Origin: Chitinophaga rhizophila | GTDB taxonomy: Bacteria; Bacteroidota; Bacteroidia; Chitinophagales; Chitinophagaceae | Direction of reading: 5' to 3' | NCBI RefSeq assembly: GCF_019492185.1 | Contig: NZ_JAICCF010000001.1 | Coordinates: 2,046,001 to 2,110,000 of the forward strand | Length of the DNA: 64,000 bases | In this document: piece after piece, positions 38,638 through 47,434 of the stretch | How positions within the stretch are numbered: the stretch's first letter is position 1 | Layout of the letters: each line of letters opens with the position of its first letter | Notes under the pieces: generated by a model | What the model was told of the DNA's origin: nothing | The model's database searches: none | Seen by the model: only the letters and a program-made list of their open reading frames with translations | Made by a program: the position numbers and the translations under genes

Positions 38638-41070
38638 ATGCAGCAGCGGCCACATAGTTCCCTTTTTACTTATTTGAACTATTCGATCATCCTGATGATA
38701 TCGCTCGCGCTGGCTGGCTGTTCCAATACAAAGTACCTGCAGAAAAATCAGCTGCTATATGTTGACGCTGATGTAGATGTAAAAGGAGAAGCGTCTTCCG
38801 TTGAAAAGCAGGACATCCGCAGCTCCCTTACTTCCAAACAATTAATGCTGCAGCAGTCCAACTCTCTCTTCCTCGGCACCCGTTTTAAGGTATGGCTGTT
38901 CAACCAGAAGTATAATGAGAAAAAAAGCAACTGGTTCTGGAACCTGGTGTTATCTCCCCGTAACCTGGAAGAACCTGTTATATATGATTCTACAAAAACA
39001 AAAGAATCTGTCAAACGCATGCTCGGCTACCTGAATAACCAGGGCTACTTTTATGCGACAATAGATTATGAGGAATCGGTAAAAAGACAGAAAGTCGAAG
39101 TTACCTACAAGGTTAACACTGGTAAGAACTTCGTCATCAATAAAATTTATTACGAGGTTCCTGATACCAATATCCTGAAAGTGGTAAAAGAAGGTGAACA
39201 ACTATCACTGATTAAAACCGGGATGGCCTATAAACAGGAAGTATTAGGCAGCGAGCGGGAACGTCTTATGCGCCTGATCAGGAATGCGGGTTACTACAAA
39301 TTTGATCGTGATGCTATCGAGTTTGAGATCGATACCCTGCATAAAACACTGTTCCGCAACCTGATGAACCCATTTGAAGGTATCGTCAATGTTTATAACG
39401 AGCGTAAAGGACAGGATAGACCTAAACTGGATATCAGTGTACGTATCTGGCATCCGGAAGATTCGTCCATCCGCTACCAGAAATATGTACTCGATAGTAT
39501 TGTTGCCTACCCGGATTATCCTGTATACGGCAATAATGCAGACTCGATGTTCAAAACTATCCAGCGAAGGGAGCTGACCATCCGTTACAGGCAAAATATA
39601 CTCAAGCCATCTGTCCTGGACCGTTCCATTCTGCTGAAAAGTGGTGAAACCTTCTCCCAGCAACATACCAATGACGCCATCAATAGATTATACGACCTGG
39701 GAGCATGGCAGTTTGTAACGCTACAATACCGGGAAAGAAAAGATACGCCTAATACGCTGAATGCTTACCTTTTCCTTACCCCTAAACGCCGCCAGGAAAT
39801 TGGAGCTAACTTTGAAATCAGTACCAGCTCTGACTACCTGATGGGTAGTGGCGTCAGCTTAAACTATAAACACCTGAACATTGGTCATTCAGCTACACAG
39901 CTGAACGTCAGTTTGAATACAGGTATTGAACTGATCCGCTCACAAGGCTCCTGGATGTTACAATCACAGGAGATCGGGGGACAGGTAAGTCTGATATTTC
40001 CAAGATTCATCACCCCTTTTCGTATTGCCCAGGGTACCCGTACTACAGTGAGAACGAGATTGACCGCCGGAGTTGACTATCTGACCCGTTCTTCCAGATT
40101 CTACATATCCAATGTAAACGCCTCTTTTGGCTACGAATGGAATGCTTCTTTGTATAAACGTTGGATCGTGAAGCCAATCTCATTGAACTACGTAGGCGTG
40201 AACCTGAATCCTGTGTTCCGTGAGACGGTAGTCAATCTGAACCCGTACCTGAAGCGTAGTTTTGAGCCAGCATTCATTGGCGGAGAAAACGTAACCTACA
40301 TCTATAGTAACAACGACGTATTACATAAAAATCATTACTCTTATTTCCGTGCCAACATCGAAGAATCAGGAGCCTGGCTGAATGGGATCAATAGTGTTTG
40401 GGGCGCCATTGCTACCAATGGTAATGACCTGGAAAGACTGACGAATATGCCAATCGCCAATTTCCTGAAACTGGAGGCTGACTACCGGCATTACTGGACG
40501 TTGAACGACCATTCATTACTGGCAACGCGCATTTATGGAGGCGTGGGTATTCCCTATGGTAAGTCAGACGTAATGCCTTACATCCGTCAGTTTACGGCTG
40601 GTGGACCAAACAGTATCCGCGCCTGGCGACTACGCACATTAGGGCCAGGTACTTTTAAAGACAGCTCTTTAACTGCCAGCACATTCCCTGACCAGACCGG
40701 TGATATGAAGCTGGAAGCTAATATAGAATACCGTTTTGATCTGCTGCGTCTTTTTGATGGCAGTATTAATCTAAAAGGTGCCACCTTCCTGGATATTGGC
40801 AATATCTGGATGTTGAGAAAAGATACAACTCGTGTGGGCGGTGAGTTTAATCTGAGGAATCTGTATCACGATCTGGCAGTAGGTACCGGCGCTGGCCTAC
40901 GACTGGACTTCTCTTTCTTCCTGGTGAGAATGGATTGGGGCATACCAGTTAAAGTACCTTATTTCACAGGTAATAAAAGTGGCTGGTATCTAAGTCAGTG
41001 GCAACTGGGAGATTCAAAGTGGCGAAGAGACAATATTATCTGGAACGTAGCTATCGGTTATCCTTTTTAA
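38638..41070 (+). CDS. BamA/TamA-family outer-membrane lipoprotein (TamL-like)
   Basis: 810 residues from the ATG at 38638 (a TTG at 38629 is also in frame). It is a lipoprotein: LALAGC with Cys28. POTRA-type repeats span about 35-390 (GYFYATIDYEES, TGKNFVINKIYYE, YDLGAWQFVTLQYRE), followed by a 16-strand Omp85 barrel with the insertion-loop signature IRQFTAGGPNSIRAWRLRTLGPG. Lipid-anchored Omp85 proteins are the TamL type of Bacteroidota, thought to work with TamB in envelope assembly. No tamB follows here; the next gene is truB. Confidence 0.88.
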   Translation: MQQRPHSSLFTYLNYSIILMISLALAGCSNTKYLQKNQLLYVDADVDVKGEASSVEKQDIRSSLTSKQLMLQQSNSLFLGTRFKVWLFNQKYNEKKSNWFWNLVLSPRNLEEPVIYDSTKTKESVKRMLGYLNNQGYFYATIDYEESVKRQKVEVTYKVNTGKNFVINKIYYEVPDTNILKVVKEGEQLSLIKTGMAYKQEVLGSERERLMRLIRNAGYYKFDRDAIEFEIDTLHKTLFRNLMNPFEGIVNVYNERKGQDRPKLDISVRIWHPEDSSIRYQKYVLDSIVAYPDYPVYGNNADSMFKTIQRRELTIRYRQNILKPSVLDRSILLKSGETFSQQHTNDAINRLYDLGAWQFVTLQYRERKDTPNTLNAYLFLTPKRRQEIGANFEISTSSDYLMGSGVSLNYKHLNIGHSATQLNVSLNTGIELIRSQGSWMLQSQEIGGQVSLIFPRFITPFRIAQGTRTTVRTRLTAGVDYLTRSSRFYISNVNASFGYEWNASLYKRWIVKPISLNYVGVNLNPVFRETVVNLNPYLKRSFEPAFIGGENVTYIYSNNDVLHKNHYSYFRANIEESGAWLNGINSVWGAIATNGNDLERLTNMPIANFLKLEADYRHYWTLNDHSLLATRIYGGVGIPYGKSDVMPYIRQFTAGGPNSIRAWRLRTLGPGTFKDSSLTASTFPDQTGDMKLEANIEYRFDLLRLFDGSINLKGATFLDIGNIWMLRKDTTRVGGEFNLRNLYHDLAVGTGAGLRLDFSFFLVRMDWGIPVKVPYFTGNKSGWYLSQWQLGDSKWRRDNIIWNVAIGYPF

Positions 41071-41094
41071 GCTATACTATCTGTTACTGCAAAT

Positions 41095-41125
41095 AAAAAA
41101 GCCTGATCTGGAGATCAGGCTTTTT
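41095..41125. terminator. Bidirectional terminator
   Basis: gcctgatct (41101-41109) pairs with agatcaggc (41112-41120), flanked by an A-run and a T-run. It separates the convergent tamL-like and truB genes. Confidence 0.88.
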
Positions 41126-41137
41126 ATATGGAATGAT

Positions 41138-41827
41138 TTATTTCAGTTTTCCTCCTACTTCTTCAATGAACTTATCCATTTCCCAGGCATCCTCCAATTT
41201 GAAGGCTCCTATTCTCGTCCTGCAAAGACTGCTCATATATCCGCCCACTCCCAATGCAGCGCCAAAGTCATTAGCCAAAGAGCGGATATAAGTGCCGGTG
41301 CTGCAAACCACACGGAAATGTATAACAGGCATCTCAATAGCTGTAATTACAAATTCTTTTATGAACACAGTACGTGGCTCTACCTTTACTTCTACACCTT
41401 TTCTTGCCAGCTCGTAGATAGGTTTCCCATTCTGTTTGATAGCAGAATGGATAGGTGGCAACTGCTGTTGTTCCCCCAGGAACTGCTGAGTAGCCTCATG
41501 AATCATCTCCGCTGTAATATGATCAACAGGTTTAAAATCTGTAGGAGTAGATTCCAGGTCATATGTAGGCGTAACTGATCCTATGGTGAAGGTGCCAGTA
41601 TATTCCTTTTCCTGTGCCTGGTATTCATTGATCTTTTTGGTCATTTTACCAGTACAGCAGATCAGTAAACCTGTAGCCAGCGGGTCAAGTGTGCCGGCAT
41701 GACCAGTTTTAGCTTTAGTGGTATTCCTGATCTTTCTTACGATATCAAAGGAGGTCCATTTCAGGGGTTTGTTGATCAATATCACCTGTCCTTCTTCGTA
41801 AATATTCTTTTCAGCAGTCTGATTCAT
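41138..41827 (-). CDS. truB: tRNA pseudouridine(55) synthase TruB
   Basis: 229 residues from the ATG at 41827 (MNQTAEKNIYEEG). The catalytic Asp lies in GHAGTLDPLATGLL; other marks are INKPLKWTSFDIV near the start and CSTGTYIRSLANDFG. It makes pseudouridine 55 in the T-loop of tRNAs. An upstream in-frame start at 41854 lies before the predicted promoter -7 box, which supports the shorter protein. The -7 box ends 4 nt before this ATG, so the mRNA may be leaderless. Confidence 0.95.
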   Translation of the reverse strand: MNQTAEKNIYEEGQVILINKPLKWTSFDIVRKIRNTTKAKTGHAGTLDPLATGLLICCTGKMTKKINEYQAQEKEYTGTFTIGSVTPTYDLESTPTDFKPVDHITAEMIHEATQQFLGEQQQLPPIHSAIKQNGKPIYELARKGVEVKVEPRTVFIKEFVITAIEMPVIHFRVVCSTGTYIRSLANDFGAALGVGGYMSSLCRTRIGAFKLEDAWEMDKFIEEVGGKLK

Positions 41828-41839
41828 CCCGCAAAGATA
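41825..41839 (-). promoter_or_regulatory. -7 box 4 nt upstream of truB
   Basis: On the minus strand TATCTTTG (41839-41832), CGGG, then ATG (41827-41825). It is an exact TAnnTTTG; no clear TTTG is found at -33. Confidence 0.55.
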
Positions 41840-41929
41840 ATAGAAACACAGCATGAGCGTTCACCAGGTCAGAGAGTAGAGTGGTATAAAATATGCGCTT
41901 TTTCAGTATTTTCACGCAATTTTCATAAT

Positions 41930-42727
41930 ATGTCTTTAGTACAACACAGCAACGCGAATGTCAGATATCAGCAACAGGTGGATAATTCCATCAACTATGT
42001 GCTGCCTTTTATCGATGCAGCCCTGCCGATAACTCCAGACCTGCGGATCATGGAAATAGGCTGTGGTGAAGGAGGCGTATTGATACCCTTTCTTGAAAAA
42101 GGTTGTTATTGTGTGGGTGTAGACCTGTCAGATGACAAGATCGCACTGGCACATGACTATCTGAAGAAATATGTGGATGCCGGAAACATGCAGCTTGTCA
42201 ACAAGAACATCTATGATGTTGATTTCCTGGGTGAGTATAAGCATTCCTTTGATCTGATCATTTTGAAAGATGCGATCGAACATATTCCTGATCAGGCAAA
42301 GATTATCGGTTACCTTAAGAATCTGCTTACTCCCCGTGGTCAGGTATATTTCGGATTTCCACCCTGGTACATGCCGCATGGTGGTCACCAGCAGACTTGT
42401 GTTAACAAAGTCCTGAGCATGTTACCTTACGTACACCTGCTTCCTAATCCATTATATAGGGGCGTATTACGCGCCTTCGGTGAACCGCCTAATATCATTG
42501 CAGAACTGATGGAGATCAAAGAAACCGGTATTTCCATTGAGCGCTTTGAGAAAATTGTAAAACGGCAGGGCTTTATGATCACTAAGAAACAGTTCTACCT
42601 GATCAATCCGATTTACAAGTATAAATTCGGCCTTAAGCCAAGACTACAGTTCGGACCAGTAGCGGCAATACCGTTCGTAAGAAACTTCTTTACGACCTGC
42701 GTATACTATATGATTAAGGTCAATTAA
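41930..42727 (+). CDS. Class I SAM-dependent methyltransferase
   Basis: 265 residues from the ATG at 41930 (MSLVQHSNANVRYQQQVDN). The open frame extends upstream into truB, but that part is antisense to a conserved gene. Motif I is IMEIGCGEGGVLIPFLEKG; motif II is VGVDLSDDK; the post-motif DLIILKDAIEHIPDQ is typical of UbiE/SAM type 11 methyltransferases. The C-terminal third carries extra aromatic-rich sequence (GFPPWYMPHGGHQQTC). The substrate is unknown; small molecules or glycans are possible. Divergent from truB. Confidence 0.85.
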   Translation: MSLVQHSNANVRYQQQVDNSINYVLPFIDAALPITPDLRIMEIGCGEGGVLIPFLEKGCYCVGVDLSDDKIALAHDYLKKYVDAGNMQLVNKNIYDVDFLGEYKHSFDLIILKDAIEHIPDQAKIIGYLKNLLTPRGQVYFGFPPWYMPHGGHQQTCVNKVLSMLPYVHLLPNPLYRGVLRAFGEPPNIIAELMEIKETGISIERFEKIVKRQGFMITKKQFYLINPIYKYKFGLKPRLQFGPVAAIPFVRNFFTTCVYYMIKVN

Positions 42728-42747
42728 GAATGGCTATAAGATAATAG

Positions 42748-42785
42748 AGAGAGGGCGCATCCGGATGGTGCGCCCTCTCTTTATT
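42748..42785. terminator. Bidirectional terminator
   Basis: agagagggcgca (42748-42759) pairs perfectly with tgcgccctctct (42769-42780), then TTTATTT. It lies between the methyltransferase and aroE. Confidence 0.85.
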
Positions 42786-42824
42786 TAATATTTATTTTAG
42801 ATCTCTTTATCCGGTGATACCTTC

Positions 42825-43556
42825 TTATCCATTCCATATTTCCCAACTTGCTTCTGCCTGAAGGATCAACATCTCATGACCATTTTTAATAGTTGCACCT
42901 TTATCTGCGCCTTTCTGCAGGAAGGTAGTTACAACAGGATTATAAATCAGATCATAGAGGAGATGACGTTCGGTCAGCAGGTCATATGGTATTGCAGGAG
43001 CTGCATCAACGTTAGGATACATCCCCAGGGGGGTAGTATTGATAATTAATGTATGTGATGCCATGGTCGGTGCATCCAGCTGCTCATAACTGATTGTACT
43101 GTCGGAAGCCTGTCGGCTAACCAGCTGGTAAGGGATATGCAGACTTTCCAGCACGAATTGAACAGCTTTAGCAGCACCACCGGTGCCAAGTACCAATGCT
43201 TTGTTATGATGTGGTGTAAGTAAAGGTTCAAGCGACCTTTTAAATCCGATGGCATCTGTGTTGTACCCAATTCTACGGCCATCTTTAAAGTGAATGCAGT
43301 TCACTGCCTTGATCTGAGCGGCAGCAGGACTTAATTCATCAAGATATGGTATAACAACTTCTTTATAGGGAATGGTAACGTTGAGTCCCTGTAATTGCGG
43401 CTGTTGAGCCATCAATGTGGACAATTCATCTATCGCAGGAATAGGGAAACTCTCGTATATACATTCTTTAATGCCTTCCCGGGCAAATTTCTCTGCAAAG
43501 AACCCTTTAGAGAAAGAGTGACTCAGCGGATATCCTATTAGACCATATACCTTCAT
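42825..43556 (-). CDS. aroE: Shikimate dehydrogenase
   Basis: 243 residues, slightly short for the family. Substrate-binding GYPLSHSFSKGFF at the start, catalytic Lys in NVTIPYKEVVIPYLD, NADP-binding VLGTGGAAKAVQFVL near 125, and NGHEMLILQAEASWEIW at the end. It reduces 3-dehydroshikimate to shikimate in aromatic amino-acid synthesis. It follows the phosphosulfolactate synthase-like gene after 9 bp and is probably cotranscribed with it. Confidence 0.95.
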   Translation of the reverse strand: MKVYGLIGYPLSHSFSKGFFAEKFAREGIKECIYESFPIPAIDELSTLMAQQPQLQGLNVTIPYKEVVIPYLDELSPAAAQIKAVNCIHFKDGRRIGYNTDAIGFKRSLEPLLTPHHNKALVLGTGGAAKAVQFVLESLHIPYQLVSRQASDSTISYEQLDAPTMASHTLIINTTPLGMYPNVDAAPAIPYDLLTERHLLYDLIYNPVVTTFLQKGADKGATIKNGHEMLILQAEASWEIWNG

Positions 43557-43565
43557 AAAGACCGA

Positions 43566-44330
43566 TTAAGCTTTATCCAGGAACAGGTGGAAAGTATCTC
43601 CTCTTAAGCCGATACGCATTGCTTCCAGGGAGATCACTTCATGCGGAGCCAGGTTACCCAGGTTTACATTACAACCGATCAGTTCCAGGAAATAAAGCTG
43701 CTGTGCTTTCTGCGGAGCTTCCCATATAATCTTCTCTGATGGGATCTTAGTCAGGATCTCCTGTACCAGACCTTCTCTTACTTCACCAGTACCGCGGTAG
43801 ATACCCACATTTCCACTTTCACGTGCTTCTGCAATTACATAAGTTGCGCCTGCACTCAGCTCAGCATTCATCAGTTCTATCCATTTATATGGAGGAATGA
43901 TGTGCTCAGCATCTTTAGAACCTACCTCACTTAATACGGTTGCTATTTTGGACAGTTTCTCGATATAGCCGCATTTTTCTGCGTGTGGGATAGTGATAGA
44001 ACCGTCTGACACTTCAATATGTTTGATACCATAATCTTTGATCACATTCACAAAATCGTCAAACTGGTTACGGATCAGGAATGCTTCAAATAAAGTTCCT
44101 CCGAAGTATACGGGGATATCAGCAGACTGGTATAATTCTATTTTCTGGCGCAGGTTAGGAGTAACGAACGAAGTTCCGAAACCCAGTTTCAGGATATCTA
44201 CGTGAGGAGATGCTACCGATAAAAAATTCTTAGCTTCTTCCAAACTTAGCCCTTTATCCATCACCATAGTCAAACCATGGTTACGAGGTTTCTTTGTCCG
44301 ATCGGGAATTTGTGTCAGATTAAAATTCAT
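43566..44330 (-). CDS. Phosphosulfolactate synthase-like protein (ComA family)
   Basis: 254 residues matching the PSL-synthase TIM barrel: GLTMVMDKGLSLEEAKNFL, VDILKLGFGTSFV, PVYFGGTLFEAFLIRNQFDD, IEVSDGSITIPHAEKC and NLGNLAPHEVISLEAMRIGL. In methanogens ComA adds sulfite to phosphoenolpyruvate to make phosphosulfolactate for coenzyme M; Bacteroidota do not make coenzyme M, so the product here may feed other sulfonates. First gene of a two-gene operon with aroE. A perfect 8-bp inverted repeat and a -7-like box lie upstream. Confidence 0.85.
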   Translation of the reverse strand: MNFNLTQIPDRTKKPRNHGLTMVMDKGLSLEEAKNFLSVASPHVDILKLGFGTSFVTPNLRQKIELYQSADIPVYFGGTLFEAFLIRNQFDDFVNVIKDYGIKHIEVSDGSITIPHAEKCGYIEKLSKIATVLSEVGSKDAEHIIPPYKWIELMNAELSAGATYVIAEARESGNVGIYRGTGEVREGLVQEILTKIPSEKIIWEAPQKAQQLYFLELIGCNVNLGNLAPHEVISLEAMRIGLRGDTFHLFLDKA

Positions 44331-44354
44331 TTGAACGTTTTTTTATCGTCTTGA

Positions 44355-44460
44355 TTGTTTGAAAATCAAACAACTATACTTCACTGGTTTTCCGGAATAG
44401 GGACTGCCCATCTTATTTAACCGGCGCAAAATTAACACATTCCGGTTAAAGAGTCTCAAA
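44355..44460 (-). promoter_or_regulatory. Promoter/operator region of the PSL synthase-aroE operon
   Basis: On the minus strand TAATTTTG (44434-44427) matches the -7 consensus; TTTG lies 22 nt upstream, slightly long. It is bracketed by aaccgg/ccggtt (44419-44424, 44442-44447). Between it and the gene is a perfect inverted repeat ttgtttga-aaa-tcaaacaa (44355-44373), a candidate operator. Confidence 0.5.
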
Positions 44461-44527
44461 TAAAGGCTTTTATCGGAAAGAAAATTTCTTATCTCATAAC
44501 ACATTACCCATCAATATATTGAAACGA

Positions 44528-44577
44528 AAAATGCGTAATATATGATGCTAAATTACAGCACATAATATTACGCATTT
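44528..44577 (-). terminator. Intrinsic terminator of the TPR gene
   Basis: atgcgtaatatatg (44531-44544) pairs with cataatattacgcat (44561-44575), one bulge, extended by tgct/agca and aaa/ttt. A short T-run follows on the minus strand. Confidence 0.7.
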
Positions 44578-44607
44578 ACGGAACGGAGGTTCCGGACTAT
44601 GATATAA

Positions 44608-46038
44608 TTACTTCGTTTTTTTGGTTCGCTTGTACCTTGTTACGAGTTCTACAATACCAGGATGTTGTAGTAATGTAGGATCCAGTTCAACGAGTTTCTT
44701 CACATGTTTCGGATTCATCTGCAAAGCAGTTTCCAGCTGAAGCATGCCTTCTTTTGACTTACCGGTAGCAAACATTATGGCGGCCAGGTAATACTGTAAT
44801 ACCGGCTTATGTCCTACCTTCTGAATAGCTGCCTCTAACTGAATCAGTGCCTCATCAAAGAATCCTGCTATATACAGGCCACGGATGAACTCCTGCCAGG
44901 TAGTGATACTGGAAGGACGCATACGCACGGCTGCCAGCAGGTGGATCAGTCCTTCTTTGTCCTTGTCCAGTTCAAGATAACATTGCCCAAGGGCTATCAG
45001 GTATTCAGCGCTGTTCTTGTTGATCTTAATTGCGCTCATGATAGACTTGATCGCATTCTCCCAGTTGGATTCTGTCATATAGGCCACCCCTATCTTGTAG
45101 TACAGCTTGTCATCGCCGGGACTTAGGTGAGAGGCTTTGCGATAATAATAGCGGGCCTGTGTGTACTTGCGCTGACGCTCGTAACAATGTCCGATAGCCT
45201 CGTAGATAACATCTTCCGGTTTAGCTATCTCGAGGTGCTTCTTCAGGACATCGATTGCCTCTGCATACTTGCGTAACCGGATATAGGCGTCGCCCATGTT
45301 CCGGTAGGCATAGTCGAACTTCTCATCAATCACAATAGCGTACTGGTAAGCGTCAATTGCCTTTTCGTATAGTTTAAGTCCCTGATAAGCCGTTCCCAGA
45401 TTAAACCAGGCTAAGTGATTATAGGGATGCTCATTAATGATATTGGTATGAAGGCGAATGCTCTCTTCATTCCGGCCGGTAAATTCCGTCCAGAAGCAGA
45501 TTTTATGCAAAGCCTCCTCATTGTTCGGGTCGTGTTCAAGTGTAAGTCTCAGACAGTCAAAAACCTTTTCAAATTCTTCGCAGTCATCATACACATCGGC
45601 CAGCTCGAGCAGCAGTTCCGTCTTATCTTCTCCATCAAAAGCAGCTATCTGTTCTTCCAGCAGGGCTGCCGCCTTGTCATGCTGGTTCATTGCCAGGTAC
45701 ACATCAGTCTGCAGAATATACAGGTTAATATCAGTACTATCCAGTATTGCAGCCTTTTCCAGCAGGTCCATGGCCTCCTGGTATTTCTTCGATTCTATAA
45801 GTAAATTAGCCTTTTTGAGAAGTAGCGTTGATGAATAAGGAAACTGCTCTATTGCCATCTCAGCAGCCTGCATGGCATTAGGAAGTTCATCGTGCTCATC
45901 ATAGTAGTCTATGATCAGTTCAAAAGAATCTTCGTCGAGAAAGGAGTGAGACGTGCCAGCTTTCAGGTTTTCAAACTGCAGCAACAAGTCTTTTAACTCC
46001 TCAAAATCGTCGTTTAAAAATGGAAAGTCTTGATTCAT
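44608..46038 (-). CDS. Tetratricopeptide repeat protein
   Basis: 476 residues from the ATG at 46038 (MNQDFPFLNDDFEELKDLLL); the extra residues from 46080 do not look native. About ten TPR units cover 50-460, for example ALEHDPNNEEALHK, HLAWFNLGTAYQGLKLYEKA, DYAYRNMGDAYIRLRKYAEA and LYYKIGVAYMTESNWENA. No signal peptide or catalytic domain is present, so it is a cytoplasmic protein-interaction scaffold. Partners are unknown. The basic tail RYKRTKKTK ends the protein. Confidence 0.88.
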   Translation of the reverse strand: MNQDFPFLNDDFEELKDLLLQFENLKAGTSHSFLDEDSFELIIDYYDEHDELPNAMQAAEMAIEQFPYSSTLLLKKANLLIESKKYQEAMDLLEKAAILDSTDINLYILQTDVYLAMNQHDKAAALLEEQIAAFDGEDKTELLLELADVYDDCEEFEKVFDCLRLTLEHDPNNEEALHKICFWTEFTGRNEESIRLHTNIINEHPYNHLAWFNLGTAYQGLKLYEKAIDAYQYAIVIDEKFDYAYRNMGDAYIRLRKYAEAIDVLKKHLEIAKPEDVIYEAIGHCYERQRKYTQARYYYRKASHLSPGDDKLYYKIGVAYMTESNWENAIKSIMSAIKINKNSAEYLIALGQCYLELDKDKEGLIHLLAAVRMRPSSITTWQEFIRGLYIAGFFDEALIQLEAAIQKVGHKPVLQYYLAAIMFATGKSKEGMLQLETALQMNPKHVKKLVELDPTLLQHPGIVELVTRYKRTKKTK

Positions 46039-46190
46039 TAATGTAAATATAAGTATTTTTTGAATCGGCCAGCAATCCACCAGATTGACCAGATTTGTTA
46101 AAAATATTTAACATTACTTTAGGAATTTTGTGTATCTTCGTTAAGGATTTGTTATATAATATATAGAAAAGTTTGTACATTTGTGATACA

Positions 46191-46574
46191 ATGAAAAAGA
46201 TAACTAACATATTGCACACGTTTTCATTGTCTTTCTTATTGGCAGGCCTCCTGTTGTTCACAGGACTAACTGCTGCTGCGAACGATAACTTAACCTCCGA
46301 TAATAAAGACAAGATCAAGAAGAACGAGACGAAGGTATCCCTGACTAACCTGTCAGGAAAGACAAAACTGAGCCTTGATGCAGGGTTCCGTTTTAATGGT
46401 GCCATGAGCTCTAACTTCAAACTGTCTGAAACCAATTCCTGGAACTTTAAGTCAGTAATGACTATCAAGAAAGGGAACGTAACATATGTTCTGCCATATG
46501 CTACGCAGATTCAGCCACCTACTAATTTGAACTTCCATCAGCTGCACATCGTGCTGCCCCTCCGGAAGAACTAA
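46191..46574 (+). CDS. Small exported protein of unknown function
   Basis: 127 residues from the ATG at 46191. A signal peptide (ITNILHTFSLSFLLAGLLLF ... TAAAND) precedes a polar, probably beta-rich mature part of about 95 residues (KVSLTNLSGKTKLSLDAGFR, VMTIKKGNVTYVLPYATQI). No family recognised. A TACATTTG -7-like box lies at 46176-46183. A perfect 21-bp terminator follows. Confidence 0.65.
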   Translation: MKKITNILHTFSLSFLLAGLLLFTGLTAAANDNLTSDNKDKIKKNETKVSLTNLSGKTKLSLDAGFRFNGAMSSNFKLSETNSWNFKSVMTIKKGNVTYVLPYATQIQPPTNLNFHQLHIVLPLRKN

Positions 46575-46598
46575 TTATCATCTACTTTGCATTTGCAT

Positions 46599-46641
46599 AA
46601 AAAGAGAAAGGTCCTGTATGATACAGGACCTTTCTCTTTTT
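46599..46641. terminator. Bidirectional terminator with a 21-bp perfect stem
   Basis: 46599-46619 and 46621-46641 are perfect complements (core aaaggtcctgtat/atacaggaccttt) around a single base, with A-run and T-run ends. It separates convergent genes. Confidence 0.88.
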
Positions 46642-46664
46642 ATTACTATCCGGATCTCTCCGTA

Positions 46665-47327
46665 TTAACTTCCCATTTTCTGTAATTCCTCACGGCTTAT
46701 TTCCTTATACCCTGTCTTTGGAACGTCAAAGTAAGAACCTGGTACTGCATACAGATCAACTTTCGTAGCAACTACCTTCATTTTAGAGCCACTCTTGTTA
46801 ATTATCTCGAATTGCAGCGGAATACCTTTCAGATTGATAAAACGGCGGTTGTACTGCTTGTTCTCCGGTATCAGATCTGCAGTATAATATACCTCAAAAG
46901 TCTGGCCGTCTGCCATTTTCCCAATGGCCTTTTTACAGTTATAACCGGCTATCTGCTTCGTCTCCCCGGCATCTTTAAACTGCACCTGGGTATATTCCTT
47001 CAGTTCCTTGGTATATTCCTCCTTGCCTGCCCGGATGAGGTATTTGTCCCCATGATTGTTAATAAGCGTTACTACCGATTCCTGTTTACTGTTAATAAGA
47101 TAGCTGTAATGAACATTCTTAAAGTCGATATCTACCCTGCTCAGATGCCCTTTCATATACTGGGTAAGGGTGCCACCTTCAAAAGAAGGTTCTGTCTGTG
47201 GCGGATGTTCGATACTGTAAACAATCTTTGCATCTGATACCAGCCGCTGCGCAAACAGGCTACTGGAAATCAGCAGGCAACATACAAGTGTTAAAAGAGC
47301 TTTTTGCATGACAGTTATGTATTTCAT
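46665..47327 (-). CDS. Exported protein, DUF4412-like
   Basis: 220 residues with a signal peptide (KALLTLVCCLLISSSLFAQ). The mature protein has the pattern of Bacteroidota DUF4412/GLPGLI-type proteins: an edge strand DAKIVYSIE, GHLSRVDIDFKN, TKQIAGYNCKKAIGKMADG and FEVYYTADLIPEN. These are secreted or periplasmic beta-rich proteins with no known role. The conserved GYNC cysteine is present. Stands alone. Confidence 0.7.
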   Translation of the reverse strand: MKYITVMQKALLTLVCCLLISSSLFAQRLVSDAKIVYSIEHPPQTEPSFEGGTLTQYMKGHLSRVDIDFKNVHYSYLINSKQESVVTLINNHGDKYLIRAGKEEYTKELKEYTQVQFKDAGETKQIAGYNCKKAIGKMADGQTFEVYYTADLIPENKQYNRRFINLKGIPLQFEIINKSGSKMKVVATKVDLYAVPGSYFDVPKTGYKEISREELQKMGS

Positions 47328-47434
47328 CCGAAAAGTTTTAAAAATTAAGGCCGGATGTCACCTTGCATAACGCTTCCGTTGTATAGGGATAATTATGCGT
47401 GGCTTTATAGGTGTAGTGAAAAAATCATACCGGA

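Noticed and set aside
41699..41929. Upstream extension of the methyltransferase gene into truB
   Set aside because: The extra 77 codons are antisense to truB and have no family similarity; the ATG at 41930 gives a normal methyltransferase start.
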